Source of the DNA: Prostheceraeus crozeri | Lineage: Eukaryota > Platyhelminthes > Polycladida > Euryleptidae | NCBI GenBank assembly: GCA_907163375.1 | Contig: CAJQUW010002106.1 | Location: 211,001-275,000, forward strand | Direction of reading: 5' to 3' | DNA: 64,000 nucleotides | In this document: piece by piece, positions 62,561 to 64,000 of the stretch | Layout: the number at the start of each line of letters is the position of its first letter | Numbering within the stretch: the first letter of the stretch is position 1 | Program-made: the position numbers and the translations under genes | Notes under the pieces: model-generated | Database searches by the model: none | The model's input: only the letters and a program-made list of their open reading frames with translations | What the model was told of the DNA's origin: nothing

Positions 62561-64000
62561 ATACGTTGGATCTGTCACACCTTAACCTGCAACAAATGGG
62601 GAAGTGCAAAAGACAGCAGTGGAAGGAAGTTCGATCACAAATGAGCCAAATAAGTGCCATGCCCAAAAACCTGATTCAACAACATGAAACATCTGATGAC
62701 TGTTCATATCTCGCAAACCAGGGAGTGGTGTTGATTGGGACGGCCGAAGCCTACCACACATTTAAAATAAACAAACGTGGAGAAAAAGAATGAAAAATTA
62801 ATCAAACATAAATAAATTCAATGACCAGTAAAATAAAAATAATATTCCAGAGCCTGCTAGTTAGCCGGAGCACGGTCACAAACCGCCGACAATAAACCTT
62901 TCCGACAAGGTAGAACCCAAAGAAGCATGAGCTTCAGACGACAAAGCCTTATTGCGACTCCGTTTTCACCCTTTCACCGCTTTGAGGCCGCAGGTTGAGT
63001 GAGAAAGGGAAATTCTGGGTAATATTGGTGACAGTGTACAATAACTCTTTCCTATTGATGCAATTTCCTGACTAATCACCACTAGCATCGATCGTCTGAA
63101 CGTAATGGACATTTTGCGAAACGAGAACTATATAGTTCTGACAGTTATCACTGCTGACTCTTAAAATTCCAAAGATGATTGACTCAAAACACACCAAACC
63201 AAATTTTCAAAATGAAGTGGAACAGTCTTTTTAAGGTAGAAAATTATATCTGAATACGTTCAAGCCTTACTCCAAAACAGTATACTCGGCACTTTCATTT
63301 CCTTTTCTGTATTTTTTCTGAGCCCTGCTCAGCTGTGTGTCAAGAATTACACTGGGTGTCGATAAATGCACGTTGACTGATGAAATATCTATGGGAAATA
63401 TGTATTCTAAAGATATTTAGTTCAATCGAGATGTCTGACGGAAAGTGGGTTAATAGCTTCAAAGTTAGGCAACTCTCTTAGTGTGTATAAATAGGGTTCG
63501 TGAGAGAGACGATATTCTACTTGAGCAAAATATGTTAAATTGAATTTCAAAAAGACGCCTTAAGATGATGATGATGGTCTTTGACCACAAAAGTACTTTG
63601 TGCAGGAGCAAGTAATGCACTCATCAGTTTTCTTGGCTTTACGCCTATCACAGTCGAAATTGCGTGATTTATGCTAGTTGACTGATCACATGTACCTCCA
63701 AAAGTTACTCACCAATTCTTCTAAGCAAACTTCTGATTTCATATTGTTTTTCACTATCTAAAGTTTACATCACAGGAGAAATTTTACATCTTCGAGGAAA
63801 TTTTGAATGCAGATGACAGTTAGTGTAGCCACTAATGTTGAACATGTTTCTTTTCTCTCCTCGATTACAGCTTATCTTCAATCAATATTCGCTTTTTCTC
63901 ATTAACTCGAATCCCTCTTCTGGCTAGAGAAGTGGGGAGGTATCAAATTTGTCAAAAATATTAGATCTCATTTCAGTCGACTACGAACACGATAAGAATA
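62561..64000. other. unassigned sequence at the right edge
   Basis: The plus-strand frame 62557-62793 (78 codons) reads MNTLDLSHLNLQQMGKCKRQ and ends TFKINKRGEKE. It overlaps the presumed 5' limit of the LINE and has a more GC-rich composition than typical intron, so it may belong to another repeat. The stretch 62850-62960 is also locally GC-richer. From 63100 on the sequence is plain AT-rich. No exon was recognised. Confidence 0.35.

Overview
This window is AT-rich eukaryotic DNA, almost certainly from an invertebrate animal. It has long non-coding stretches, one spliced exon of a conserved metazoan gene, and many decayed transposable elements: Tc1, hAT-like, several LINE clades and tRNA-derived SINEs. 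There are no bacterial-style operons, and most open frames are short and look like chance. The only host gene I recognise is an ELAV/Hu-type neuronal RNA-binding protein. One exon (49254-49716, + strand) carries the start of RRM1, and its splice donor sits where ELAV genes are known to be interrupted. The species cannot be named from this; the RRM1 wording fits a protostome, perhaps a lophotrochozoan.

Layout. 1-540: 3' end of a Tc1 transposon. 677-2481: non-autonomous hAT-like element with a perfect 8-bp target duplication, holding SINE and LINE scraps. 2977-3042: AT microsatellite. 5936-5990: lone Tc1-like end. 8572-10793 (- strand): CR1-like LINE with PHD-like ORF1, endonuclease and an internally deleted RT. 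It abuts a 335-bp inverted repeat (11119-12459). 14089-14182: perfect 47-bp tandem duplication. 15902-17220 (+): second decayed CR1-like LINE. 18477-19218: second hAT-like element with a perfect 8-bp duplication and a coiled-coil coding remnant. 20335-20525 and 21174-21339: small repeats. 22385-24890 (-): a LINE with extreme strand base skew and a destroyed catalytic motif. 27420-28590: unidentified degenerate coding sequence. 28616 to about 29580: decayed hAT. 31683-31922: CpG-richer patch with a TATA-like box and a strong splice donor, possibly a 5' exon. 40681-41190: long inverted repeat. 47425-48784: inverted-repeat element. 49254-49716: ELAV exon. 51015-53130: GC-rich hAT-like termini enclosing a tRNA-SINE. 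55769-56460: MITE-like element. 59141 to about 62560 (-): the best-preserved LINE, with an 845-codon endonuclease-RT frame interrupted only near its end.

How it fits together. If the 31.7-31.9 kb patch is a leader exon of the ELAV gene (inference), everything from 31.9 kb to the right edge is ELAV intron filled with insertions, including the 40.7 kb hairpin, which would then be transcribed as long double-stranded RNA. I found no convincing new multi-gene system. The most noteworthy items are the long inverted repeats, the two hAT insertions with intact target duplications, the RT-core deletion, and the terminal hairpin of the 59 kb LINE.
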